Numbered from the stretch's first letter, positions 1 through 5,553 are shown. The stretch: DNA of 6,792 bases from an uncultured Methylococcaceae bacterium (GCA_913009515.1 CAJVYO010000096.1:1-6792); one strand, 5' to 3'. Notes: generated by a model not told the origin, from the sequence alone. Translations and numbers: made by a program.

Positions 1-1060
1 AAATTAACCGTCCTTCTGCATCGGTATTTAAAATTTCAATAGTTAAACCCTTCATACTGGTGACAATATCGCCAGGTTTATTGGCATCGCCATCGGGCAT
101 ATTTTCCGAAGAAGGTATAATACCCACGACATTAATCGGTAACTTTAATTCTGCAACTGCTTGTAATGCACCAAAAACCGCTGCACTGCCACACATGTCA
201 TATTTCATTTCATCCATGCCAGCACCGGGTTTTAATGAAATCCCACCGGCATCAAAGGTTAAACCTTTACCCACAAATACAATCGGTTTCGCATCTTTAT
301 CGCCACCTTGATAATCAAGCGTAATCATCTTTGCAGGCTGACGGCTTCCACGGCTTACTGATAATAATGAGCCCATGCCTAAAGCTTCCATATCCGCTTC
401 TTCTAATATTTCAACCTGTAAATTTTCATGTTCAGCGGCTAAGGTCATCGCTTGTTCCGCAAGATAGCTCGGCGTACAAATATTGCCGGGTAAATCCGAT
501 AAATTTTTTGCTAAATCAACACCATTCGCAATCGCTTGTCCTTGAGTAATGCCAAGTTGTAACGCTTCTTGATCAGCTAAACAATGTAAGCCTAATTGCA
601 CAAATGCACTTGCTTCAGCAGGTTTACTTTTACAACTATCCGCTTGATAAAAAGGTGTTGCAGATGCTTCAACGATTTGCTTTGCTTTCCACGCAGTATC
701 TTTATTTTTGACACTATTTTCAGCCAAACAACACACTGCATCGGTCATATTGCTCTTACTGAGTACGATTGCCATACTTGCTAACGCTTTACGAAAATCT
801 TTAGCGGTCACAGGCTTATGCTCACCTAATCCTACCAATAACACCCGTTTAATAGCCGTCGTGGTTAAGTAGTTAATCAATAAAGTATCGCCAACGCCCC
901 CTTTAATATCACCACGTTGCACAACATCACTAATCATACCGTCCGTTAATGTATCTAAAATAGCCGCTGCAGGGCCTAATATCTGTTCTTGATAAACAGC
1001 CACAATTAAACACTCAGTGGTTAATGATTCTAAAGGGGTATTGATTATTGGGTAATCCAT
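1..1060 (-). CDS. pepA: Leucyl aminopeptidase (cytosol aminopeptidase, M17 family), C-terminus cut off by window edge
   Basis: The reverse strand from the ATG at 1060 reads open to the window edge, giving 353 codons; the family is about 500 aa, so roughly 150 C-terminal residues are missing. M17 enzymes are cytoplasmic hexameric di-metal exopeptidases that remove N-terminal residues, Leu preferred; in some gammaproteobacteria PepA also binds DNA. The N-terminal macro-like domain covers about residues 1-170, followed by the linker motif KNLSDLPGNICTPSYLA (185-201). The catalytic domain shows VGKGLTFDAGGISLKPG (263-279), MDEMKYDMCGSAA (282-294) and the signature NTDAEGRL (345-352). Metal and active-site residues are all present: K265, D270, K277, D288, D347, E349 and R351. 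Each sits exactly five below my recollection of the E. coli numbering, so no internal indel is likely. The start is the only ATG upstream of conserved sequence, and its ribosome site is weak. The identification is very secure. Confidence 0.97.
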   Translation of the reverse strand, partial: MDYPIINTPLESLTTECLIVAVYQEQILGPAAAILDTLTDGMISDVVQRGDIKGGVGDTLLINYLTTTAIKRVLLVGLGEHKPVTAKDFRKALASMAIVLSKSNMTDAVCCLAENSVKNKDTAWKAKQIVEASATPFYQADSCKSKPAEASAFVQLGLHCLADQEALQLGITQGQAIANGVDLAKNLSDLPGNICTPSYLAEQAMTLAAEHENLQVEILEEADMEALGMGSLLSVSRGSRQPAKMITLDYQGGDKDAKPIVFVGKGLTFDAGGISLKPGAGMDEMKYDMCGSAAVFGALQAVAELKLPINVVGIIPSSENMPDGDANKPGDIVTSMKGLTIEILNTDAEGRLI

Positions 1061-1094
1061 GAGACTCGTCTAATGATGGCAAATTAATAGGGGA

Positions 1095-1100
1095 ATTATA
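1095..1100 (-). promoter_or_regulatory. Candidate -10 box for pepA
   Basis: On the minus strand this reads TATAAT, a perfect sigma70 -10 hexamer, 34 nt upstream of the pepA ATG. The predicted transcript would have a leader of about 27 nt. No convincing -35 hexamer lies 16-18 bp further upstream, so the promoter may be weak or activator-dependent. Inferred from sequence only. Confidence 0.4.
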
Positions 1101-1146
1101 CGCTATATTTCAGCCTTGCTTATGGTATTCTGACGGGAATCATTTC

Positions 1147-1152
1147 TATAAT
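1147..1152 (+). promoter_or_regulatory. Candidate -10 box for the Gfo/Idh oxidoreductase gene
   Basis: A perfect TATAAT lies 50 nt upstream of the ATG at 1203, predicting a leader of about 43 nt. No good -35 hexamer is seen at the usual distance. It is back to back with the pepA -10 box in the same 142-bp divergent gap. Confidence 0.38.
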
Positions 1153-1202
1153 TTACACGATAGACTTGCCTGCCAACTTTTACTCACCCTAAAAATCATA
1201 TT

Positions 1203-2216
1203 ATGAGCCAATCTAATACTTCTTTACGCTGGGGAATCCTCGGTGCTGCCCGTATTAATCAACAATTAATGCCGGCTATTGTTCAAGCCAACAACAGCAA
1301 ATTAATTGCTATTGCCAGCCACCGCGAAGGTGCTGCTCAAGCCCTGCTTGATTTATACGCCCCTAACGAAAAAAATATCACCTTATATAGCAGCCCTGAT
1401 GAGTTATTGAATAATGATGATATTCAAGCTGTTTATATTCCCGTGGCAACTGAAGATCATGCCTACTGGACATTACAGGCCATTCAAAAAGGTAAGCATG
1501 TACTCTGTGAAAAACCAATGGCATTAACCGTTGATGATATTATTGCTATTCAAAAAGCCGCCAAACAACACAATGTAAAGGTTATGGAAGGTTTCATGTA
1601 TCGTTTTCATCCTCAACAACAACGCACACAAGCGATTATTGACAGCGGCTTGATTGGTGAAGTCCGTTCTGTACGCACTTGTTTTGCTTATCCGATGCAA
1701 CCTGCTCGTTTATATCGTATTAACCGTCCGATTGCTCAAGGTGGTGGTGCGATGTGGGATATTGGCTGTTATGCGATTCATGCCGCTCGTTTTGCCTTCG
1801 GTAATTGTGCCGCCCAGTCAGTGCAAGCGATGGCAGAACATAATGAACACGGTGCCGATGTCAGTAGTAGCGGCATTATTAATTTTGGTGATGGCAAATA
1901 TGCCCAATTTAACTTTAGCTTTCAACACGCCCGCCGTGCGGAATATGAAATCATAGGCACAAAAGGCGGCATTAAATGTCACAATGTCTGGGCGAAAGCC
2001 GATGAGCAGCCGCTAATTTCATGGTGGAATGAAACTGAACAACACACGGAAACACTAGAAACGGCTAATCATTTCCAACTCGAAGTCGAACATTTTTGTG
2101 ATGCGGTTTTAAATGACACACCACTGACTTTATCATTGGATGATGCCCAAGAAAATTGTAAAATTATTAATGGCGTGTTGCAGGCTATTGAGCAGAAGAA
2201 AACCATCCAATTTTAG
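1203..2216 (+). CDS. Gfo/Idh/MocA-family NAD(P)-dependent oxidoreductase, substrate unknown
   Basis: A 337-aa protein of the usual length for this family of NAD(P)-dependent sugar, polyol and dihydrodiol dehydrogenases, presumably cytoplasmic. The N-terminal Rossmann domain opens with LRWGILGAARINQQ (8-21), a variant of the dinucleotide-binding GxGxxG turn. The family hallmark CEKPMAL is at 102-108 with the conserved Lys at 104. EGFMYRFHPQ (129-138) opens the C-terminal alpha/beta domain. The GGGAMWDIGCYAIHAAR stretch (180-196) carries the conserved Asp186, Tyr190 and His193 region of the substrate site. The MYRFHPQ variant resembles D-xylose 1-dehydrogenase and dihydrodiol dehydrogenase relatives, but this does not fix a substrate. 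No clear Shine-Dalgarno precedes the ATG, yet this is the only start before the Rossmann motif. The gene stands alone, divergent from pepA and convergent with the radical SAM gene, so context does not name a pathway. Family certain, reaction unknown. Confidence 0.93.
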   Translation: MSQSNTSLRWGILGAARINQQLMPAIVQANNSKLIAIASHREGAAQALLDLYAPNEKNITLYSSPDELLNNDDIQAVYIPVATEDHAYWTLQAIQKGKHVLCEKPMALTVDDIIAIQKAAKQHNVKVMEGFMYRFHPQQQRTQAIIDSGLIGEVRSVRTCFAYPMQPARLYRINRPIAQGGGAMWDIGCYAIHAARFAFGNCAAQSVQAMAEHNEHGADVSSSGIINFGDGKYAQFNFSFQHARRAEYEIIGTKGGIKCHNVWAKADEQPLISWWNETEQHTETLETANHFQLEVEHFCDAVLNDTPLTLSLDDAQENCKIINGVLQAIEQKKTIQF

Positions 2217-2228
2217 AATTTAAATGTC

Positions 2229-2404
2229 CCCCTCACCCAACCCTCTCCCTCTGGAGAGGGCTAAAAACAACCTAAAGACTGCAAGTTAAAGCTCTATCCC
2301 TCTGAAGAGGGTTAAAAACAACTCTGCTACGTGCATTCCCCCTGTATTCCATAGAAAGACTTTAAGTTCAAGCCCTCTCCTTGGGGAGAGGGTTGGGTGA
2401 GGGG
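2229..2404. repeat. Composite palindromic intergenic repeat with 21-bp perfect inverted ends and three hairpins
   Basis: The ends 2229-2249 and 2384-2404 are perfect inverted complements (21 bp), each starting CCCCTCACCC from the outside. Each end also folds on itself: 2241-2248 with 2253-2260 (8-bp stem CCCTCTCC/GGAGAGGG), and 2373-2380 with 2385-2392 (same stem). A degenerate third hairpin lies in the middle, 2298-2303 with 2306-2311. Direct repeats link the units: GAGGGYTAAAAACAAC at 2256-2271 and 2307-2322 (one difference), and a 19-nt block at 2274-2292 and 2355-2373 (16 of 19 identical). It carries no ORF and sits in the 200-bp gap between two convergent genes, ending 12 bp from the radical SAM stop codon. 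It looks like a non-autonomous, REP- or MITE-like dispersed repeat; a terminator role is possible, but a T-run lies only some distance from the right stem. Confidence 0.8.
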
Positions 2405-2416
2405 TGTTTTCTTATT

Positions 2417-3256
2417 TCACAGCGAAACCTTCACCTTAATATCCAGCCCTCTAATCTTATCGGCTAAAGCCTCTAATTCCTGCAAACTCACACTACTAAT
2501 TTCAGCGGATTCTGGCTGGCAAGACTCACGAGCCAAGCTGTATAGCATCACGCCGTTTATTGGGGCTTGCTGTAGTAAGGTTAAATAATCAATTTGTTCT
2601 TGTTCTGAAATCAACCCCACGTTTTGATAGTTTAATAAACAACTTTGTATCCACGTATCACAACACTGTGTCGATAAACGTAAATTATTTAACTGTTGCT
2701 GTGCGGTTATCGCACTGTGATTAATGGCTTTTCGTCCGCTTTCGCTGACACTATCAACTTTAAACCACACCTGTCCGCCCTGTTGATGCAATAATTTTAG
2801 CCCTGCTTGCACCTCAGCTTTATGGATTAAACTGCCATTCGTAATCAACACATATTGAAACTCATTCGGTATATTAGCCGCCGTCACCACCTTAAGCATT
2901 GATTCAATCAGACTAGCAAAATTTAGCAAACTGGTGGGCTCACCATTGCCTGAAATCGCAATATCTTTAATCACTTGCTGTTCAAGCGGTATATTAAAAC
3001 GCTGATAAAAATCACCCTGCAACACATCGTCTAAAAATTGCTTTAATTCAGATTCAAATAATGCAATATCTAATTCAGGTGCTGCACCTATTTTTAAATC
3101 AGGGACTTGGCAATACACACAGCCCCAATTACAGGCATTATTGGTATTCACATTAATGCCAATAGACAAGCCGCCTGAACGCCGAGAAATAACCGGATAA
3201 ATATAACGGTAGCCCGCGACATCGCGATTATGATTTTTTACGGTAAGTTGCGTCAT
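2417..3256 (-). CDS. Radical SAM protein of the COG0731 (wyosine synthetase-like) group, function unknown
   Basis: A 279-aa protein. The radical SAM cluster motif CxxxCxxC is present as ACNWGCVYCQ (C42, C46, C49) and should bind a [4Fe-4S] cluster that cleaves S-adenosylmethionine. GNGEP at 103-107 is the SAM-binding GGE-type motif; LITNGSLI (137-144) and WFKVDSVSESGRKAIN (164-179) follow along the partial TIM barrel. The SIGINVNTNNACNW lead-in and KVDS motif resemble the bacterial relatives of archaeal and eukaryotic TYW1. Those relatives make a tricyclic base at G37 of tRNA-Phe, a modification not expected in bacteria, so the reaction here is probably different. The start ATG is 80 bp from the divergent Fae-family gene, and no strong ribosome site is visible. 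The C-terminus ends next to the palindromic repeat. Superfamily certain; substrate unknown. Confidence 0.9.
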   Translation of the reverse strand: MTQLTVKNHNRDVAGYRYIYPVISRRSGGLSIGINVNTNNACNWGCVYCQVPDLKIGAAPELDIALFESELKQFLDDVLQGDFYQRFNIPLEQQVIKDIAISGNGEPTSLLNFASLIESMLKVVTAANIPNEFQYVLITNGSLIHKAEVQAGLKLLHQQGGQVWFKVDSVSESGRKAINHSAITAQQQLNNLRLSTQCCDTWIQSCLLNYQNVGLISEQEQIDYLTLLQQAPINGVMLYSLARESCQPESAEISSVSLQELEALADKIRGLDIKVKVSL

Positions 3257-3322
3257 GAAAGCTAAAATTTAAGAGTAAAAAATGTTATTCTACTAAATTA
3301 CATTTTAAAAACACCTTAAAAT

Positions 3323-3330
3323 AAAGGAAA
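3323..3330 (+). promoter_or_regulatory. Ribosome binding site of the Fae-family gene
   Basis: AAAGGAAA, with the AGGA core at 3325-3328, lies 8 nt before the ATG at 3337. It is one of the better ribosome sites in the window and fixes the start. No convincing sigma70 promoter was found in the short A/T-rich gap 3257-3322. Confidence 0.6.
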
Positions 3331-3336
3331 TAAAAC

Positions 3337-3885
3337 ATGAGTGAAAGAATTGTATTACGTACCGGTGAATCATTAGTTGCGGGTGGACCTGCGGGAACGG
3401 CGGCTGAACCTGAAATCGTTATTGGTGAATTAGATGGCCCAGTCGGTACAGCACTAGCGACTTTAACTGGCGACCAAGCAAGCGGCCATTCAAAAGTATT
3501 TGCTATTTTAAATACTGATATTCAAGTACGCCCTCTTACCTTAATGGTTAGTAAAGTAACGGTTAAAAATACCCGTTATACTAATATTTTAATGGGAACC
3601 GTACAGGCTGCGATTGCTAACGGTGTTTTAGATGCGGTTCGTGCCGGTGATATTCCAAAAGAAAAAGCCAATGATTTAGGTATTATTTGTTCAGTTTGGT
3701 TAAACCCAAGTGTTGCGACTGATGATAATTTAGATCACCAAATCTTATTTGATATTCATCGTAAAGCCACTGCACAAGCTATTCATAAAGCAATGAACAA
3801 TGAGCCAGGTATTGATTGGTTATTAGATAACCAAGATAAAATTACCCATAAATATTTCCAAATGGGTTTAGACGGTAAGATTTAG
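3337..3885 (+). CDS. fae: Formaldehyde-activating enzyme (Fae) family protein, apparently lacking the catalytic His
   Basis: 182 aa; canonical Fae is about 160-175 aa. Fae condenses formaldehyde with tetrahydromethanopterin to methylene-H4MPT in the cytoplasm of methylotrophs and archaea. Family signals seen: VRTGESLV-like opening (LRTGESLV, 7-14), GPVGTALA (34-41), GHSKVFAILNTDIQVRP (50-66), LTLMVSKVTVKNTRY (67-81, Lys73), VQAAIANGVLDAV (89-101), GDIPKEKANDLGII (104-117) and NNEP (154-157). By hand alignment to remembered sequences, the His of the canonical motif VAHIDLIIG is replaced by Glu24 (AAEPEIVIG), and the FIHPEA His by Asn123 (VWLNPSV). This suggests a non-canonical paralogue whose catalysis may be changed or lost. 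It has a strong ribosome site, stands as a single gene divergent from the radical SAM gene, and is followed by a palindrome. No H4MPT-pathway genes are in view. Family call strong; classical Fae activity doubtful. Confidence 0.88.
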   Translation: MSERIVLRTGESLVAGGPAGTAAEPEIVIGELDGPVGTALATLTGDQASGHSKVFAILNTDIQVRPLTLMVSKVTVKNTRYTNILMGTVQAAIANGVLDAVRAGDIPKEKANDLGIICSVWLNPSVATDDNLDHQILFDIHRKATAQAIHKAMNNEPGIDWLLDNQDKITHKYFQMGLDGKI

Positions 3886-3901
3886 TCTCACTGTCTTATA
3901 C

Positions 3902-3964
3902 GGTAAGCCCCATACCTGCTAAGTAATATTTTTATAGATATACTTAGTCTATATGGGGCTCACC
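3902..3964. repeat. 63-bp imperfect palindrome between convergent genes, possible bidirectional terminator or small MITE
   Basis: Outer arms 3902-3914 and 3952-3964 pair over 13 bp with one mismatch; the core AGCCCCATA (3906-3914) matches 3952-3960 exactly. After symmetric 4-nt bulges, inner arms CTAAGTA (3919-3925) and TACTTAG (3941-3947) pair perfectly around a 15-nt A/T loop. It starts 16 bp after the Fae-family stop codon and lies before the brnA 3' end, so it may end transcripts from both sides. There is no clean T-run at its edge, hence the repeat call. Confidence 0.65.
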
Positions 3965-3987
3965 CTACCTATTCAACGTAGGTTTTT
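3964..3987 (+). terminator. Weak candidate rho-independent terminator after the Fae-family gene
   Basis: CCTAC (3964-3968) pairs with GTAGG (3978-3982) around a 9-nt loop and is followed by five T residues (3983-3987). The stem is short, and it abuts the larger palindrome. It ends 8 bp before the brnA stop codon on the other strand. Confidence 0.35.
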
Positions 3988-3995
3988 AACTGACA

Positions 3996-4199
3996 CTACA
4001 TTATTTCCAACTGCCTATGCTCAATAGCACAATCCCTAAGATACAAATTTATTAGGCTCTGATAAGAAATCCCTTTTGTCTCCGCCATATCTTTAAAATA
4101 AGAAATAGTGTCTTCATCAATGCGAATGGTAATGTGTTTTTTAAGTCGTTTCGCATAAGGATTTTTAATAGATTTTGAAAAATCATAAGATTCACGCAT
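3996..4199 (-). CDS. brnA: BrnA-family antitoxin of a type II toxin-antitoxin system
   Basis: 67 aa. BrnA antitoxins bind and neutralise BrnT and use a ribbon-helix-helix fold to bind their own promoter. The diagnostic block is KNPYAKRLKKHITIRID, followed by the SYFKDMAETKGISYQSLINLY segment that forms the RHH helices, and then LRDCA near the end. The start chosen is the ATG at 4199, which overlaps the brnT stop by 8 bp (ATGCGTGA). It has a GAGGG ribosome site at 4208-4212, 8 nt upstream. In-frame ATGs at 4214 and 4229 would add 5 or 10 residues, but the 4214 codon lies inside that ribosome site. The gene follows brnT on the same strand, the usual toxin-first order of brn loci, which supports translational coupling. 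The family call is strong. Confidence 0.88.
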   Translation of the reverse strand: MRESYDFSKSIKNPYAKRLKKHITIRIDEDTISYFKDMAETKGISYQSLINLYLRDCAIEHRQLEIM

Positions 4200-4485
4200 G
4201 GTTATAGCCCTCATACTGCTTTCGTTCAAACTTATCAGCTTTTCTAGCTGAAATAATACGAATAGTATTCAAATCCCTTTCACAATGACAAACAGTTAAT
4301 AAGTTATATTTCGAACTCATTCCCATTAAAATAAAACGCTCTTCACCTATGGAATTATCAGGATCTGGAATTAACCTAGCTAACTCATTGGCAAACACCG
4401 TTTTAGCCTCTTCAAAAGAAATATTGTGTTTTTTCTGATTGGATAAATCTTTATTTTCATCCCACTCGAATTTTAAACTATTCAT
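4192..4485 (-). CDS. brnT: BrnT-family ribonuclease toxin of a type II toxin-antitoxin system
   Basis: 97 aa, the usual size of BrnT. BrnT is a RelE-fold ribonuclease that stops translation when its antitoxin is lost. Family motifs: FEWDENKDLSNQKKHNISFEEA-type start (residues 6-27), TVFAN, IPDPDNS, the central EERFILMGMS (48-57), the LLTVCHCER strand (62-70), and the closing IRIISARKADKFERKQYE (74-91), which holds the conserved Arg, Ser and Glu positions. The frame is intact with no visible lesion, so the toxin is likely active. The only ribosome site is a weak GAAAG 5 nt before the ATG. The gene begins just 21 bp after the stop codon of the pilE-type gene on the same strand. Its promoter must therefore lie inside the pilin 3' end or be shared with it; none was recognised. 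BrnTA loci are typically autoregulated by BrnA. Confidence 0.92.
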   Translation of the reverse strand: MNSLKFEWDENKDLSNQKKHNISFEEAKTVFANELARLIPDPDNSIGEERFILMGMSSKYNLLTVCHCERDLNTIRIISARKADKFERKQYEGYNHA

Positions 4486-4506
4486 AGATACTTTCTGAAA
4501 AAGCGA

Positions 4507-4914
4507 TTACCAACAATCCGCATCTGCATAACTTGTATTGTCTGTTATTTTTCCATCTTGATTAACCGCAAAAGTCCCACAGGTTGAATCTGCATGAGGT
4601 GATTTAGGTGCTGCGGTCACTAAATAAGCTGTCCCTGTATTCCCAGATACCGCAATCGTATAATAACCATCCGTTGAAACTGCCTCAATTCCCGCTTGGG
4701 TCGCTGTGCCATAAGTTGTATTATTCGTTCGATACTTTTCTTGCTGTAGTTGAGCATCTAATAAAGCCGCTTTCGCGTCACCCCGCTTAGATTTTGTGAC
4801 GAATTCAGTATAAGAAGGGTAAGCAATCCCCGCTAAAATGCCAATAATGGCAACCACAATCATTAACTCAATTAAACTAAAGCCACTTTCTCGCTTTAAA
4901 AAAATATATTTCAT
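4507..4914 (-). CDS. pilE: Type IV minor pilin, PilE family
   Basis: 135-aa prepilin. The class III leader MKYIFLKRESG (11 residues) is cut by the prepilin peptidase PilD before Phe, giving a mature pilin of about 124 aa that starts FSLIELMIVVAIIGILAG with the conserved Glu5. This hydrophobic alpha1 helix sits in the inner membrane before assembly and in the pilus core afterwards. The next part, YPSYTEFVTKSKRGDAKAAL, is typical of PilE-type pilins, as is the C-terminal Cys pair (C112 and C134) that should close the D-region disulfide loop. ATG 4914 is chosen over the in-frame TTG at 4932 because AAAGG at 4922-4926 lies 7 nt upstream and the leader has normal length. In Pseudomonas pilE ends the minor-pilin operon; here it is divergent from fimU-pilW-pilX. 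A major pilin is possible but less likely in this setting. Confidence 0.9.
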   Translation of the reverse strand: MKYIFLKRESGFSLIELMIVVAIIGILAGIAYPSYTEFVTKSKRGDAKAALLDAQLQQEKYRTNNTTYGTATQAGIEAVSTDGYYTIAVSGNTGTAYLVTAAPKSPHADSTCGTFAVNQDGKITDNTSYADADCW

Positions 4915-4936
4915 ATTTAAACCTTTAATCAATTAC

Positions 4937-4942
4937 ATTATA
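4937..4942 (-). promoter_or_regulatory. Candidate -10 box for pilE
   Basis: The minus strand reads TATAAT, 22 nt upstream of the pilE ATG. The -35 position, about 4960-4965, has a poor hexamer (ATTCTA) and lies within the 4957-4981 dyad, which suggests an activator-dependent promoter. Inference from spacing only. Confidence 0.42.
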
Positions 4943-4956
4943 TTTGATAAACAAAA

Positions 4957-4981
4957 GTGTAGAATACTTAACACTCTACAC
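4957..4981. promoter_or_regulatory. 7-bp dyad in the divergent pilE/fimU promoter region, candidate operator
   Basis: GTGTAGA (4957-4963) and TCTACAC (4975-4981) are perfect inverted repeats around an 11-nt spacer. The centre, 4969, lies about 39 bp upstream of the predicted pilE start site and about 66 bp upstream of the predicted fimU start site. These are typical activator positions. A binding protein has not been identified. Confidence 0.4.
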
Positions 4982-4999
4982 CATAATAATACTGTAAAT

Positions 5000-5028
5000 T
5001 AAACACTAAATGGACTTCATATTATAAT
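5000..5028 (+). promoter_or_regulatory. Candidate sigma70 promoter of the fimU-pilW-pilX operon
   Basis: The -10 box TATAAT (5023-5028) is perfect. Seventeen bp upstream is TAAACA (5000-5005), matching TTGACA at four of six positions. The predicted start site is near 5035, leaving a very short leader of about 12 nt before the ATG at 5047. Confidence 0.45.
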
Positions 5029-5046
5029 GAATAAGGTTTAAAAGGT

Positions 5047-5553
5047 ATGAAAAATATAAAACAACAACTCGGCTTTAACCTTACTGAGCTAATGATTACT
5101 GTTGCAATTATCGGTATTTTATCTTCAATCGCTGTGCCATCGTTTCAAAGTATGATTGCTCGAAATCAATTACAAGAAGCTATTGAAGGCTTAAAATCCG
5201 ACATGATGTTTGCTCGCAGTCAAGCCATAAAAAATAGTACCAATATTAATATTTCACTAAAGAAAACCACCTCTAGCTGGTGTTATGGTATTAGTGATAG
5301 CGATACTGCTTGTAATTGTGCAACTGCAAATGATTGTGGCATAAAAGCAGTCAATGGCAGTCAATTTAAAAGTATTAGCCTTGATAGTGATCAAGAATTT
5401 ATTTTTGATTCCAGACGCGGTAGTACATCACAAGATGGCTCAACATTAAGTAATAGTTATTATGAAGCTCGTGTTGTGGCAAGCCGTATCGGACGTATCA
5501 GAATATGTAATCCCACGAGCGGTAAAGAATTAGGAGGTTATGATGATTGCTAA
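5047..5553 (+). CDS. fimU: Type IV minor pilin / pseudopilin of the GspH-FimT (FimU) family
   Basis: 168 aa. The leader MKNIKQQLG is cut before FNLTELMITVAIIGILSS, which carries the conserved Glu5 and the hydrophobic alpha1 helix. Next comes ARNQLQEAIEGLKSDMMFARSQAIK (38-62), the amphipathic region of GspH/FimT proteins. FIFDSRRGS (118-126) is a version of the family's FxxRG motif. The C-terminal RIRICNPTSG and the closing DDC give a likely terminal disulfide (C154-C168); C79, C89, C91 and C97 could form others. FimU-type pilins belong to the minor-pilin set (FimU, PilV, PilW, PilX) that primes pilus assembly and connects to PilY1. The stop overlaps the start of pilW, so the two are co-translated. 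A TAAGG 10 nt upstream is the likely ribosome site. The symbol could equally be fimT. Confidence 0.88.
   Translation: MKNIKQQLGFNLTELMITVAIIGILSSIAVPSFQSMIARNQLQEAIEGLKSDMMFARSQAIKNSTNINISLKKTTSSWCYGISDSDTACNCATANDCGIKAVNGSQFKSISLDSDQEFIFDSRRGSTSQDGSTLSNSYYEARVVASRIGRIRICNPTSGKELGGYDDC
5532..5537 (+). promoter_or_regulatory. Strong ribosome binding site that decides the pilW start
   Basis: A full consensus AGGAGG lies inside the 3' end of fimU. Two adjacent in-frame ATGs follow, at 5540 (2 nt away) and 5543 (5 nt away). The second has the more workable spacing, so pilW is started at 5543. The difference is one Met in the leader. Confidence 0.65.

Noticed and set aside
60..784. Three plus-strand open frames (60-311, 331-549, 596-784)
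   Set aside because: They lie antisense inside pepA, whose reverse-strand translation matches M17 motifs throughout; the frames have no family signal.
1127..1140. ATTC-N6-GAAT short dyad in the pepA/oxidoreductase gap
   Set aside because: A 4-bp arm is expected by chance and cannot be extended.
1654..1956. Plus-strand open frame of 100 codons
   Set aside because: It is a different frame inside the Gfo/Idh gene, which carries the family motifs across the same bases.
2241..2392. CRISPR-like array of hairpin repeats
   Set aside because: Only three degenerate palindromic units with unequal spacing, and the spacers themselves resemble each other, which is the opposite of CRISPR spacers.
2397..2588. 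Plus-strand open frame overlapping the right end of the palindromic repeat
   Set aside because: It is antisense to the 3' end of the radical SAM gene and begins within repeat DNA; no recognisable protein.
4200..4229. Upstream ATG starts for brnA at 4214 and 4229
   Set aside because: The GAGGG ribosome site overlaps the 4214 codon and is spaced 8 nt from the ATG at 4199, and the 8-bp brnT/brnA overlap is typical of coupled toxin-antitoxin genes.
4608..4790. Plus-strand open frame of 60 codons
   Set aside because: It is antisense to the pilE-type gene and has no recognisable features.
4915..4932. Upstream TTG start adding six residues to pilE
   Set aside because: The AAAGG ribosome site lies inside that extension and is correctly spaced for the ATG at 4914, which gives a normal prepilin leader.
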